Under the pieces are notes generated by a model, which worked only from the letters and a program-made list of their open reading frames with translations, ran no database searches and was not told where the DNA came from. This document shows positions 1-6,410 of a DNA stretch of 17,005 bases, piece after piece. The stretch is taken from positions 1 through 17,005 of the forward strand of contig CAZWEZ010000083.1 of the NCBI GenBank assembly GCA_964632795.1. The letters are read 5' to 3'. Each line of letters starts with the position of its first letter. Position 1 is the stretch's first letter. Position numbers and translations under genes: made by a program. Origin of the DNA: CAZWEZ01 sp964632795. Its GTDB lineage: Bacteria; Pseudomonadota; Alphaproteobacteria; Rhodospirillales; 2-02-FULL-58-16.

Positions 1-2
1 GC

Positions 3-968
3 GACGCCTATTACCAGAGCTACATCTGCCGCATCCCGCGCTCGACCATCGAGCTTGCCATCACCAAGCGGCTGGACTTCGTCGACGGCATGCTGTTCCC
101 CAGCATCTGCGACGTCATCCGCAACCTGTCGGGGATGTGGAAGCTGATGTTCCCGGGGGTCTACGTGCGCTATTTCGACGTCCCCCAGAACTTCAAGGAC
201 GACATCGGCGGGACCTACTACGTCAACGAGCTGGGCGAACTCAGGGCCGGGCTGGAGGGCGTCGCCGCGCGAACGATCACGGACGACGACATCCGCGCCT
301 CGGTGGCCGTCTACAACCACAACCGCCGCCTGGTCCGCCGGCTCTACGACTACCGGGCCACCCAGCCGTGGAAGGCCCCGGCGTGGGAGGTCTACCTGGT
401 GATCCGGGCCGCCATGGTGCTGCCGGTCGAGGACCACAGCGCGCTGGTCGCCGACTACCTGGCGGCGTGCGAGGCCGAGGACCGGCCGATGCGCGACAAC
501 TGCCGGATCGTCCTCAACGGCTCGTTCTGCGAGCAGCCGCCGCTCAACCTGATCAAGTCGATCGAGCTTGCCGGCTGCTACATCGTCGACGACGACTACA
601 TGCTGGTCACCCGGTGGCTGCTCGACGACGTGCCCGAGGACGGCGAGCCGCTGGCCAACCTGGCCGCCGCCTACCTCCACCATTCGATGGAGAGCGCCCC
701 CAAGTATGTCCCCGACGGCGCCGAGAAGGGCCGTTTCCTGATCGACACCGTGCGTCGGACGGCGGCCGAGGGGGTCATCTTCGCCGCCCCCAGCTTCTGC
801 GACCCGGCGCTGCTCGACCGGCCGATGCTGGCCAAGGCCCTGGCCCGGGAGAACATCCCCTACATCTCTTTCAAGTACGCCGAGAACACCGGCCAGATGC
901 AGCCGATCCGCGAGCAGGCCGGGACCTTCGCCGATTCGATCAAACTGTGGAGCGAGGACGTGGCATGA
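3..968 (+). CDS. bcrC: Benzoyl-CoA reductase subunit C (BcrC/BadD type), 5'-truncated by window edge
   Basis: This is one of the two subunits of the substrate-binding, electron-accepting half of ATP-dependent class I benzoyl-CoA reductase. The enzyme reduces benzoyl-CoA to the cyclohexadiene-carboxyl-CoA in the cytoplasm, the central step of anaerobic aromatic degradation. The frame is already open at base 3, so the N-terminus is missing: 321 residues are visible, against roughly 380 expected for the family. Recognisable stretches of the 2-hydroxyglutaryl-CoA dehydratase/HgdB-like fold are CRIPRS near visible residue 9, MLFPSICDVIRN from about residue 30, and a C-terminal segment with SFCDP followed by a YISFKYAENTGQ stretch. 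Cysteines in SYIC, PSIC, NGSFC and AGCYIVDDDY are candidates for cluster or active-site roles. Its TGA overlaps the ATG of bcrB (ATGA at 965-968), which indicates translational coupling. Family assignment is firm. Calling it BcrC rather than another HgdB-like subunit rests on gene order and on the neighbouring BcrB, BcrA and BcrD. Confidence 0.93.
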   Translation, partial: DAYYQSYICRIPRSTIELAITKRLDFVDGMLFPSICDVIRNLSGMWKLMFPGVYVRYFDVPQNFKDDIGGTYYVNELGELRAGLEGVAARTITDDDIRASVAVYNHNRRLVRRLYDYRATQPWKAPAWEVYLVIRAAMVLPVEDHSALVADYLAACEAEDRPMRDNCRIVLNGSFCEQPPLNLIKSIELAGCYIVDDDYMLVTRWLLDDVPEDGEPLANLAAAYLHHSMESAPKYVPDGAEKGRFLIDTVRRTAAEGVIFAAPSFCDPALLDRPMLAKALARENIPYISFKYAENTGQMQPIREQAGTFADSIKLWSEDVA

Positions 969-2257
969 GCGATCCCAAAGCGCGCCAGGAGGTGGTCAAG
1001 GAACCTTCGATGATCAAGCAGAAGGAGATGATCACCGCCAACTACGACCTTCTCACCGGGACCCATGAGAACGGCCGCAAGGTGGTCTCGACCTACGTCC
1101 CGGGCAACCTGAATGAGCTGATCATGTGCTTCGACATGCTCAACAACCTGCCCGAGATCAACGCCATCCAGAACGGCATGCGCAAGAAGAGCGGGGCGAT
1201 GATCATGGAGGCCGAGAAGCTGGGCCACTCCGAGGACGTCTGCACCTACGTCAAGGCCGACATCGGGATGATGGCCAAGGGCAACATCGCCCCCAACGGC
1301 AAGCCGCTGCCGGCGCCCGACCTGCTGCTGCTGTCCTATACCGGCTGCTTCACCTTCATGAAGTGGTTCGAGCTGCTGCGCGACGAGTACGGCTGCGAGA
1401 CGGTGATGCTTCAGATTCCCTACGAGGGCGACGGGGTGGCGACCAAGAACATGCGCGACTACGTGGTCAAGCAGCTCAAGGAGGAGGTGATCCCGACGCT
1501 GGAGCGGATCAGCGGGGTCAAGTTCGACATCGACCGCCTGCGTGACTACCTGCGCGATTCGGCGGCCGCCGAGGACAACTTGGTGTGGGTGCTGGAAAGC
1601 GCCAAGAACCGGCCCTCGCCGATCGACGCCTATTTCGGCGGGGTGTTCTACATCGGTCCCATCTTCACCGCGTTTAGGGGCACCAAGGACGCCGTCGAGT
1701 ACTACCGCCTGCTGCGCGTCGAGATCGAGGAACGCCTGGCCCAGGGCAAGGGGCCGGTGACCCCGCAAGGGGAAATGGGCGAGGAACGCTACCGGCTGGT
1801 CGTCGAGGGACCGCCCAACTGGACCTCGTTCCGCGACTTCTGGAAGATGTTCTACGAGGACGGCGCGGTGGTGGTGGCCAGCACCTACACCAAGGTCGGC
1901 GGCATCTACGACCAGGGCTTCCGCCACGACCCCGACCATCCGCTGGAGAGCCTGGCCGACTACTGCCTGGGGTGTTACACCAACCTCAACCTGCCCGACC
2001 GGGTCGCCCTGATCGAGGGCTACATGCGCGACTACGACGCCGACGGCTTCTTGATCAACTCGATCAAGAGCTGCAACAGCTTCTCGGCCGGCCAGCTCTT
2101 GATCATGCGCGAGATCGAGGACCGCACCGGCAAGCCCGCCGCGTTCATCGAATCCGACCTCGTCGATCCCCGCTACTTCTCGCCGGCCAACATCAAGAAC
2201 CGGATCGAGAGCTACTTCCAGATGATCGACCAGAAACGCCTGGGCGCCGCCGCCTGA
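965..2257 (+). CDS. bcrB: Benzoyl-CoA reductase subunit B (BcrB/BadE type)
   Basis: This is the second subunit of the benzoyl-CoA-binding module of class I benzoyl-CoA reductase and the partner of BcrC. Its 430 residues match the usual BcrB length of about 430-440. The start at 965 is chosen because its ATG overlaps the bcrC stop and gives the family-like N-terminus MSDPKARQEVVKEPSMIKQK; a longer open frame upstream is only the bcrC shadow. The HgdB-like fold is visible in the STYVPGNLNELI stretch near residue 40, SYTGC (Cys128), an IPYEGDG stretch, YCLGC (Cys334 and Cys337) and a SIKSCNSF stretch (Cys370). Cys93 is another conserved-looking cysteine. Some of these should ligate [4Fe-4S] clusters, but which ones cannot be told from the sequence alone. 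The next gene, bcrA, starts 16 bases downstream behind an AGGGAGA ribosome-binding site, so the gene lies in the middle of a tight operon. Confidence 0.95.
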   Translation: MSDPKARQEVVKEPSMIKQKEMITANYDLLTGTHENGRKVVSTYVPGNLNELIMCFDMLNNLPEINAIQNGMRKKSGAMIMEAEKLGHSEDVCTYVKADIGMMAKGNIAPNGKPLPAPDLLLLSYTGCFTFMKWFELLRDEYGCETVMLQIPYEGDGVATKNMRDYVVKQLKEEVIPTLERISGVKFDIDRLRDYLRDSAAAEDNLVWVLESAKNRPSPIDAYFGGVFYIGPIFTAFRGTKDAVEYYRLLRVEIEERLAQGKGPVTPQGEMGEERYRLVVEGPPNWTSFRDFWKMFYEDGAVVVASTYTKVGGIYDQGFRHDPDHPLESLADYCLGCYTNLNLPDRVALIEGYMRDYDADGFLINSIKSCNSFSAGQLLIMREIEDRTGKPAAFIESDLVDPRYFSPANIKNRIESYFQMIDQKRLGAAA

Positions 2258-2273
2258 AGGGAGACGAACGGCC

Positions 2274-3593
2274 ATGAAGAGCTTCATCGGGATCGATCTC
2301 GGCTCGACCACCACCAAGGCGGTGCTGCTGGACGAGGACTTCCAGGTCCTGGGGCAGGGCATCACCAATTCGCGCTCCAACTACGAGACCGCCACCGCGG
2401 TGGCCAAGTTGGAGGCGGTGGTCGGCACCCGCCTGACCCTGTTCCGCCGGCGGCTCGAAGGCGCCCGCGGGGTCGCCGACCCGGACGCCTTGATGGACGA
2501 GGTGGAGCGCCGCCTGCGCCTGGAGCAGTTCGTGGAGCAGCTCGAGGACCTGCACGACACCTGCGCCGGGTTCGTCGGGGGACCCCGGTTCGAGGGCACC
2601 GAGACGGTGGCGGTGGAGGTCCTCGATTCGGTGTTCGGGAATCTGCGCGGTGAAGCCCCCGCCATGTTCGCCGCCGGGGCCAAGCGCAAGTCCGACTTCT
2701 TCCGCGACATCGCCGGCTCGCGGTTCATGAACCTGGGCGAGGCGGCGGCCAAGGAGGCTGGGTTGTCCTTCGATCTGGTGCTCAACGTCTACGACAAGTC
2801 GATCATCGAGGTCGAGAACCGCCCCCCGACCGGCGACATGGGCGGCAAGTTCGACCGCGCGCTGGGCCGGGTGATCGCCGAGGCCCCCGAGCTGATCACC
2901 GACCCGGCGCCGGTCCGCGCGGCGATGGGCGAGGCGCTGGGGATCGAGGTCGAGGAGACCTACGTGGTCGGCACCGGCTACGGCCGGGTCACCCTGCCGT
3001 TCCCCAAGGAGCACATCCGCTCGGAGATCCTGTGCCACGGGCTGGGCGCCCACATGATGTATCCCGACACCCGCACCGTGCTCGACATCGGCGGCCAGGA
3101 CACCAAGGCGATCCAGGTCGACGACCAAGGCATCGTCGAGAACTTCCAGATGAACGACCGCTGCGCGGCCGGCTGCGGGCGCTACCTCGGCTACATCGCC
3201 GACGAGATGAACATGGGCCTGCACGAGCTGGGGCCGATGGCGATGAAGTCGACCAAGACGGTGCGCATCAACTCCACCTGCACCGTGTTCGCCGGCGCCG
3301 AGCTGCGCGACCGCCTGGCGCTGGGCGAGAAGCGCGAAGACATCCTGGCCGGGCTCCACCGGGCGATCATCCTCCGCGCGCTGTCGATCATCTCGCGCTC
3401 GGGCGGGGTGCGCGACGAGTTCACCTTCACCGGCGGGGTGGCCAACAACCAGGCGGCGGTCCGCGAGCTCGGGAAGCTGATCGGCGAGAACTACGGCGAG
3501 GTGACGATCAACATCGACCCCGCCTCGATCTACACCGGGGCGCTGGGGGCGGCCGCGTTTGCCCGGCGCGCCGTCGAGGGAGCACCGTCATGA
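2274..3593 (+). CDS. bcrA: Benzoyl-CoA reductase ATPase subunit A (BcrA/BadF type)
   Basis: This is the large subunit of the ATP-hydrolysing, electron-activating module of class I benzoyl-CoA reductase. Like the 2-hydroxyglutaryl-CoA dehydratase activator HgdC, it belongs to the ASKHA ATPase fold (BadF/BadG/BcrA/BcrD family). The first phosphate loop is DLGSTTTK (residues 8-15) and the second nucleotide motif is DIGGQDTK (271-278). The likely ligands of the [4Fe-4S] cluster shared with BcrD are in DRCAAGC (Cys297, Cys301) and NSTCTVF (Cys336). At 439 residues it is about 150 longer than HgdC because of an extra segment between the two nucleotide motifs. That length is typical of the Thauera/Rhodopseudomonas-type enzyme rather than the shorter Azoarcus Bzd type. 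Its TGA overlaps the bcrD ATG (ATGA at 3590-3593). Confidence 0.96.
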   Translation: MKSFIGIDLGSTTTKAVLLDEDFQVLGQGITNSRSNYETATAVAKLEAVVGTRLTLFRRRLEGARGVADPDALMDEVERRLRLEQFVEQLEDLHDTCAGFVGGPRFEGTETVAVEVLDSVFGNLRGEAPAMFAAGAKRKSDFFRDIAGSRFMNLGEAAAKEAGLSFDLVLNVYDKSIIEVENRPPTGDMGGKFDRALGRVIAEAPELITDPAPVRAAMGEALGIEVEETYVVGTGYGRVTLPFPKEHIRSEILCHGLGAHMMYPDTRTVLDIGGQDTKAIQVDDQGIVENFQMNDRCAAGCGRYLGYIADEMNMGLHELGPMAMKSTKTVRINSTCTVFAGAELRDRLALGEKREDILAGLHRAIILRALSIISRSGGVRDEFTFTGGVANNQAAVRELGKLIGENYGEVTINIDPASIYTGALGAAAFARRAVEGAPS

Positions 3594-4438
3594 CCATCAC
3601 CGCGGGCATCGACGTCGGCACCGGGGCCATCAAGGCGGTCCTGTTCGAGGTCCTCGAGGACGGCGGGGAGCCCCGATGGCTGGCCCGCGAGACCCGCAAG
3701 GTGCGCCAGCGCAATCCCCTCGAACTGGCCGAGGAGGCCTACCACGGGGTGCTCGCCGAGGCCGCCGTCGAGGCCGGCGAGGTGGCCTACATCGCCACCA
3801 CCGGCGAGGCCGAGACGCTGTCGTTCTCGACCGGCCACTTCTATTCGATGACCACCCACGCCCGGGGCGCCATCCACCTCGACGGCGAGGCCCGCGCCGT
3901 TCTCGACATGGGGGCGCTGCACGGCCGCGCCATCCGCATCGATCCGCGGGGCAAGGTGCTGAGCTACCGGATGACCAGCCAGTGCGCCTCGGGTTCCGGC
4001 CAGTTCCTGGAGAACATCGCCCGCTACCTGGGCATCACCCAGGACGAGATCGGGCCGCTGTCGCTGCAGGCCGACGAGCCGGAAAAGGTCAGCAGCATCT
4101 GCGCGGTGCTGGCCGAGACCGACGTCATCAACATGGTCTCGCGCCAGATCTCGGCGCCCAACATCCTCAAGGGCATCCACCTGTCGATGGCCGGCCGGCT
4201 GGTCAAGCTCCTGCGCGCCACCCGGATCACCGACGGGGTGGTGCTGATCACCGGCGGATTGGCCCTGGATAACGGCTTGCTTGGCGCGGTGAATGAGTCT
4301 ATGGAAGAGCAGAATCTGAAGTTTACCGCCAGAAGCCATCCCGATTCGATCTACGCGGGGGCTATCGGAGCCGCCCTGTGGGGCGCCTTCCGTCATCACA
4401 AATTGACCCGGCTCGGCCGGCTGGCTATGGCATCGTAA
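3590..4438 (+). CDS. bcrD: Benzoyl-CoA reductase ATPase subunit D (BcrD/BadG type)
   Basis: This is the small ATPase subunit that pairs with BcrA. ATP binding and hydrolysis at the dimer drive low-potential electrons from ferredoxin through a shared [4Fe-4S] cluster to the BcrBC module. Its 282 residues are the normal BcrD length. The P-loop-like motif is DVGTGAIK (8-15). The second motif reads DMGALHGR (106-113) in place of the DIGGQD of BcrA; this difference is expected for the BcrD/BadG subfamily. Cys132 in SQCASGSGQF and Cys171 in SSICAVLAE are the likely cluster ligands. The ATG at 3590 is chosen because it overlaps the bcrA stop; the frame runs further upstream only as a shadow inside bcrA. 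From about 4256 to the stop, codon choice is less GC-rich (for example aat, ttg, ttt, gat), unlike the rest of the operon. The ferredoxin gene follows after 37 bases. Confidence 0.95.
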   Translation: MTITAGIDVGTGAIKAVLFEVLEDGGEPRWLARETRKVRQRNPLELAEEAYHGVLAEAAVEAGEVAYIATTGEAETLSFSTGHFYSMTTHARGAIHLDGEARAVLDMGALHGRAIRIDPRGKVLSYRMTSQCASGSGQFLENIARYLGITQDEIGPLSLQADEPEKVSSICAVLAETDVINMVSRQISAPNILKGIHLSMAGRLVKLLRATRITDGVVLITGGLALDNGLLGAVNESMEEQNLKFTARSHPDSIYAGAIGAALWGAFRHHKLTRLGRLAMAS

Positions 4439-4475
4439 GGATGATCGCGAAACACGACAAGCGGAGAGCAAGAAA

Positions 4476-4724
4476 ATGGCCCTGAGAATCACCGACGAAT
4501 GCACCAACTGCGACGCCTGCGTCCCCGACTGCCCCAACGATGCGATCAGCGAGGGCGAGGAAATCTACGAGATCGACACCAACCTGTGCACCGAATGCGT
4601 CGGTCACGAGGACGAACCCCAGTGCGTCCTGGTCTGCCCCGTCGACTGCTGCGTCCCCGATCCCGAGCACGAGGAAACCAAGGACGCGCTGATGTCCAAG
4701 TACGAGGCCCTGCAGGCGGCCTGA
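4476..4724 (+). CDS. 2[4Fe-4S] ferredoxin, electron donor to benzoyl-CoA reductase
   Basis: This 82-residue ferredoxin should deliver low-potential electrons to the BcrAD ATPase module. The first cluster motif is the classical CxxCxxCxxxCP, with Cys9, Cys12, Cys15 and Cys19. The second is Cys38, Cys41, Cys50 and Cys54, with an eight-residue insertion between its second and third cysteines, and a charged C-terminal helix follows. That insertion and extension are the hallmarks of Allochromatium-type ferredoxins, the class that serves benzoyl-CoA reductase in Thauera and Rhodopseudomonas (BadB). An extra CysCys pair (58-59) follows the second cluster. The GGAG at 4463-4466 sets the start. The gene sits 37 bases after bcrD and is followed by an intrinsic terminator, so it is the last gene of the operon. 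Assignment to the reductase rests on context as well as on type. Confidence 0.94.
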   Translation: MALRITDECTNCDACVPDCPNDAISEGEEIYEIDTNLCTECVGHEDEPQCVLVCPVDCCVPDPEHEETKDALMSKYEALQAA

Positions 4725-4750
4725 ACGGCCAACCGATAGCGACGGCCAAT

Positions 4751-4779
4751 ACCCGGCGGGGCCGTCTCCGCCGGGTTTT
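4751..4779 (+). terminator. Intrinsic terminator of the bcr operon
   Basis: A perfect 9-bp GC-rich stem, ACCCGGCGG (4751-4759) pairing with CCGCCGGGT (4768-4776), encloses an 8-base loop and runs directly into TTTT (4776-4779). It lies 27 bases after the ferredoxin stop and is the clearest rho-independent terminator in the window. It separates the reductase operon from the glutathione S-transferase-like gene. Confidence 0.88.
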
Positions 4780-4805
4780 CGTCGTCATGGAGGCGAGGTG
4801 CGATC

Positions 4806-5447
4806 ATGTACAGACTGTATGACTCGCGGCAGACCGGTGGGGTGGCGGTCGACGCGGCTCTGGCGGAAATCGGCGCCGACTTCGAATACCTCGAGGTCGA
4901 CATCGGCAAGGGGGATCAGTTTTCCGAGGATTTCACGCGGATCAACCCGCGCCAACAGGTGCCGGCTCTCCAACTCCCGGACGGAACCGTGCTCACCGAG
5001 GTCATCGCGATCCTCATGCATCTTGCCGACACCCATCCCGAGGCCGCGCTGGCGCCGCCCGCCGGGACCATCGAGCGGGCCCAGGTGAACCGCTGGCTGT
5101 CGTTCCTGGCGACCAACGTCTACGAAGGCGAGAAACGCCGCGTTCGTCCGTCCCGCTATACCGTCGAGTCCGACGGGGAACAGGCCGTCGTCGATTCGGC
5201 GAAGGACTATGTCGCCCGCCAGTACGAGGTGTTCGAGGGATGTCTCGGCGACGGCCCGTATGTCCAGGGCGGCCGCTTCGGCATCCTCGACATCTATCTC
5301 TGGATGCTGGTCCAGTGGTGGGACGATTTCGGCTGGTTGAAACGGACTTGCCCGAAAATCCTCCGGCTCGTGGAAACGGTGATGGAGCGGCCGAGGATCA
5401 AGCCCGTTCACCTGGCCCGTTTCGGGCCCGGGCTGGGGCTGGATTGA
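4806..5447 (+). CDS. Glutathione S-transferase family protein
   Basis: This 213-residue soluble protein has the usual GST length and two-domain layout. The N-terminal thioredoxin-like half (about 1-78) contains VPAL (52-55) with the cis-proline that contacts glutathione. It is followed by LTEVIAILMHLAD, the position of the normal Glu-Ser glutathione motif; here Ser is replaced by Val66. The helical C-terminal half (about 88-205) ends with a tryptophan-rich segment. The substrate cannot be read from the sequence. The start is set by GGAGG (4789-4793) and GAGGTG (4795-4800), the latter five bases before the ATG. The gene lies downstream of the bcr terminator, so it probably has its own promoter or depends on read-through. 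A role in handling reactive aromatic or oxidative by-products would fit the location but is only inference. Confidence 0.85.
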   Translation: MYRLYDSRQTGGVAVDAALAEIGADFEYLEVDIGKGDQFSEDFTRINPRQQVPALQLPDGTVLTEVIAILMHLADTHPEAALAPPAGTIERAQVNRWLSFLATNVYEGEKRRVRPSRYTVESDGEQAVVDSAKDYVARQYEVFEGCLGDGPYVQGGRFGILDIYLWMLVQWWDDFGWLKRTCPKILRLVETVMERPRIKPVHLARFGPGLGLD

Positions 5448-5473
5448 CGCCGGGCCGCTGGTATCACCCGGCG
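5448..5473. other. GC-rich hairpin after the GST gene
   Basis: CGCCGGG (5448-5454) pairs with CCCGGCG (5467-5473) around a 12-base loop, starting one base after the GST stop. No T-run follows on either strand, so it is at best a weak or factor-assisted terminator. Its last base is the first base of the left 42-bp repeat, and the loop contains the stop codon of the relic acetyltransferase end. Confidence 0.4.
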
Positions 5474-5514
5474 CTTCGGGTCAGGACAAGGCGTTGGCTG
5501 GGGGCGAAGCCCCG
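5464..5514 (-). pseudogene. Relic 3' end of the tandem-GNAT acetyltransferase gene
   Basis: Read on the - strand in the frame of the nearby acetyltransferase gene, this stretch encodes GFAPSQRLVLTRSAG followed by TGA. The intact gene on the other side of the low-GC block ends GFAPSQRLVLTRSI. The 42 shared bases differ only at 5488/6432, a silent change. The relic therefore looks like the original C-terminus and stop of the acetyltransferase gene, separated from its body by the insertion at 5515-6416. A less likely alternative is the remnant of a second, deleted GNAT paralogue. Confidence 0.6.
5473..5514. repeat. Left 42-bp direct repeat (candidate att/target duplication)
   Basis: This copy matches 6417-6458 at 41 of 42 positions; the single mismatch is A at 5488 against C at 6432. 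Similarity stops abruptly on both sides. The distance between copies is 944 bases. The repeat contains a small dyad, GGGGC-GAA-GCCCC (5501-5513). Confidence 0.9.
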
Positions 5515-5538
5515 TCAGATCCATGAAAAATCCATATC

Positions 5539-6222
5539 TTAGGTTATTTTGTTCATCCAGGTTAAGTAAGAAGAAATACCATCTAAATCGGGGAACAGTG
5601 ACGCTCTATTAACACCAAGGTTGTTCAATCGGCTTTTTAGGGTTTTGCACCACGGTTCAGGAATGATTAGTTTTCGGAATCGTGTGGGTGCCTTCAAAAC
5701 TTCATCCGGTTTGGGGTGTATAGTGAAGGTGGCTGCTTGTGCAGCAACCCGAGGAGAAATGTTCGGCGGATCAATCCGCATAACATCATTAAACTTGGGG
5801 GAAAACGGATTACGAACCTCACTAGATATTTGTTTCATTGGTTTAAACGCATAGATAATTGCATCACCATCTTTACCTTCGTCTTCAATAGCAAAGTACG
5901 CTGCAATCAAAGGACTGTGCGACCAGTCAAGCAACCTAGTAGGGAGACCGTGATGCTGTGCAAGTGTCAACCACTCCAAAAGAGTTAGGCGGGCGCCCAG
6001 TGGCAAATAAGCAGTTGCCATTCTTCTAAAATCAAGCAGTAGTTTATTTTCACGCTCAAAACTGTAGCCCATAGGCATAATTGTTGTGCGGCCAACCTTT
6101 GGTATAAGAGGGCGATCAAGTTTATTTTCACCGCGAAAAATCCAATTAATGCCATCATGTAAATCTACCCACTTGGCAAATGCTCTCCAAGTAACAGCTT
6201 TCTGTGTAGCCCTTACCAACAT
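5539..6222 (-). CDS. FRG-domain-containing protein
   Basis: This 227-residue protein consists almost entirely of one FRG domain (Pfam family named after its Phe-Arg-Gly motif). FRGE lies at residues 29-32. An LLLDFRR stretch follows, then the signature segment EWLTLAQHHGLPTRLLDW (83-100) continuing into SPLIAAYFA, and a C-terminal NRASLFPDLDGIS stretch. It looks complete, with no signal peptide or membrane segment, so it is probably cytoplasmic. The biochemical activity of the family is not settled; members turn up as orphan genes in accessory and defence-type neighbourhoods. AAGGAG at 6229-6234 fixes the start. Codon use is AT-rich, unlike all neighbours, and the gene lies inside the repeat-bounded block, so recent transfer is likely. 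A defence role is a guess from family and context. Confidence 0.9.
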   Translation of the reverse strand: MLVRATQKAVTWRAFAKWVDLHDGINWIFRGENKLDRPLIPKVGRTTIMPMGYSFERENKLLLDFRRMATAYLPLGARLTLLEWLTLAQHHGLPTRLLDWSHSPLIAAYFAIEDEGKDGDAIIYAFKPMKQISSEVRNPFSPKFNDVMRIDPPNISPRVAAQAATFTIHPKPDEVLKAPTRFRKLIIPEPWCKTLKSRLNNLGVNRASLFPDLDGISSYLTWMNKIT

Positions 6223-6228
6223 TATTTT

Positions 6229-6234
6229 CTCCTT
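6229..6234 (-). promoter_or_regulatory. Shine-Dalgarno site of the FRG gene
   Basis: On the - strand this reads AAGGAG, six bases before the ATG at 6222-6220. It is a near-ideal ribosome-binding site and supports both the start choice and the view that the FRG gene is expressed. Confidence 0.75.
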
Positions 6235-6410
6235 ATCATCGCCTGTTAGTTATTGGCTGGAAGGGCAGGGGAAGGTTCCCTCCATCCAATAACCCTAACG
6301 CTTGCAGGGTTAATTTACAATATTTTATGGTAGGGAAAGCAGGGAGAAATAACGCTTTTAGTAGGCGGCAGTCGTTCCTGACGAGAATTACGCTGCATTT
6401 ACACGGGGTT
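6235..6410 (-). other. AT-rich structured leader between the acetyltransferase and FRG genes
   Basis: No convincing gene is present. Two dyads occur: GTTATTGG (6249-6256) with CCAATAAC (6286-6293), extendable inward past a 2x2 mismatch, and TAACCCT (6290-6296) with AGGGTTA (6306-6312). They share bases 6290-6293 and so cannot both form fully. The A/T-rich tract around 6311-6332 is the likeliest promoter site for the FRG gene, but I could not place convincing -35 and -10 boxes. FRG expression may therefore come from this tract or from read-through of the acetyltransferase gene. Confidence 0.45.

Noticed and set aside
860..4537. Long antisense and out-of-frame open frames across the bcr genes.
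   Set aside because: They overlap clearly identified reductase subunits, show no recognisable motifs and have low-complexity Arg/Gly/Ala or His/Asp/Val composition.
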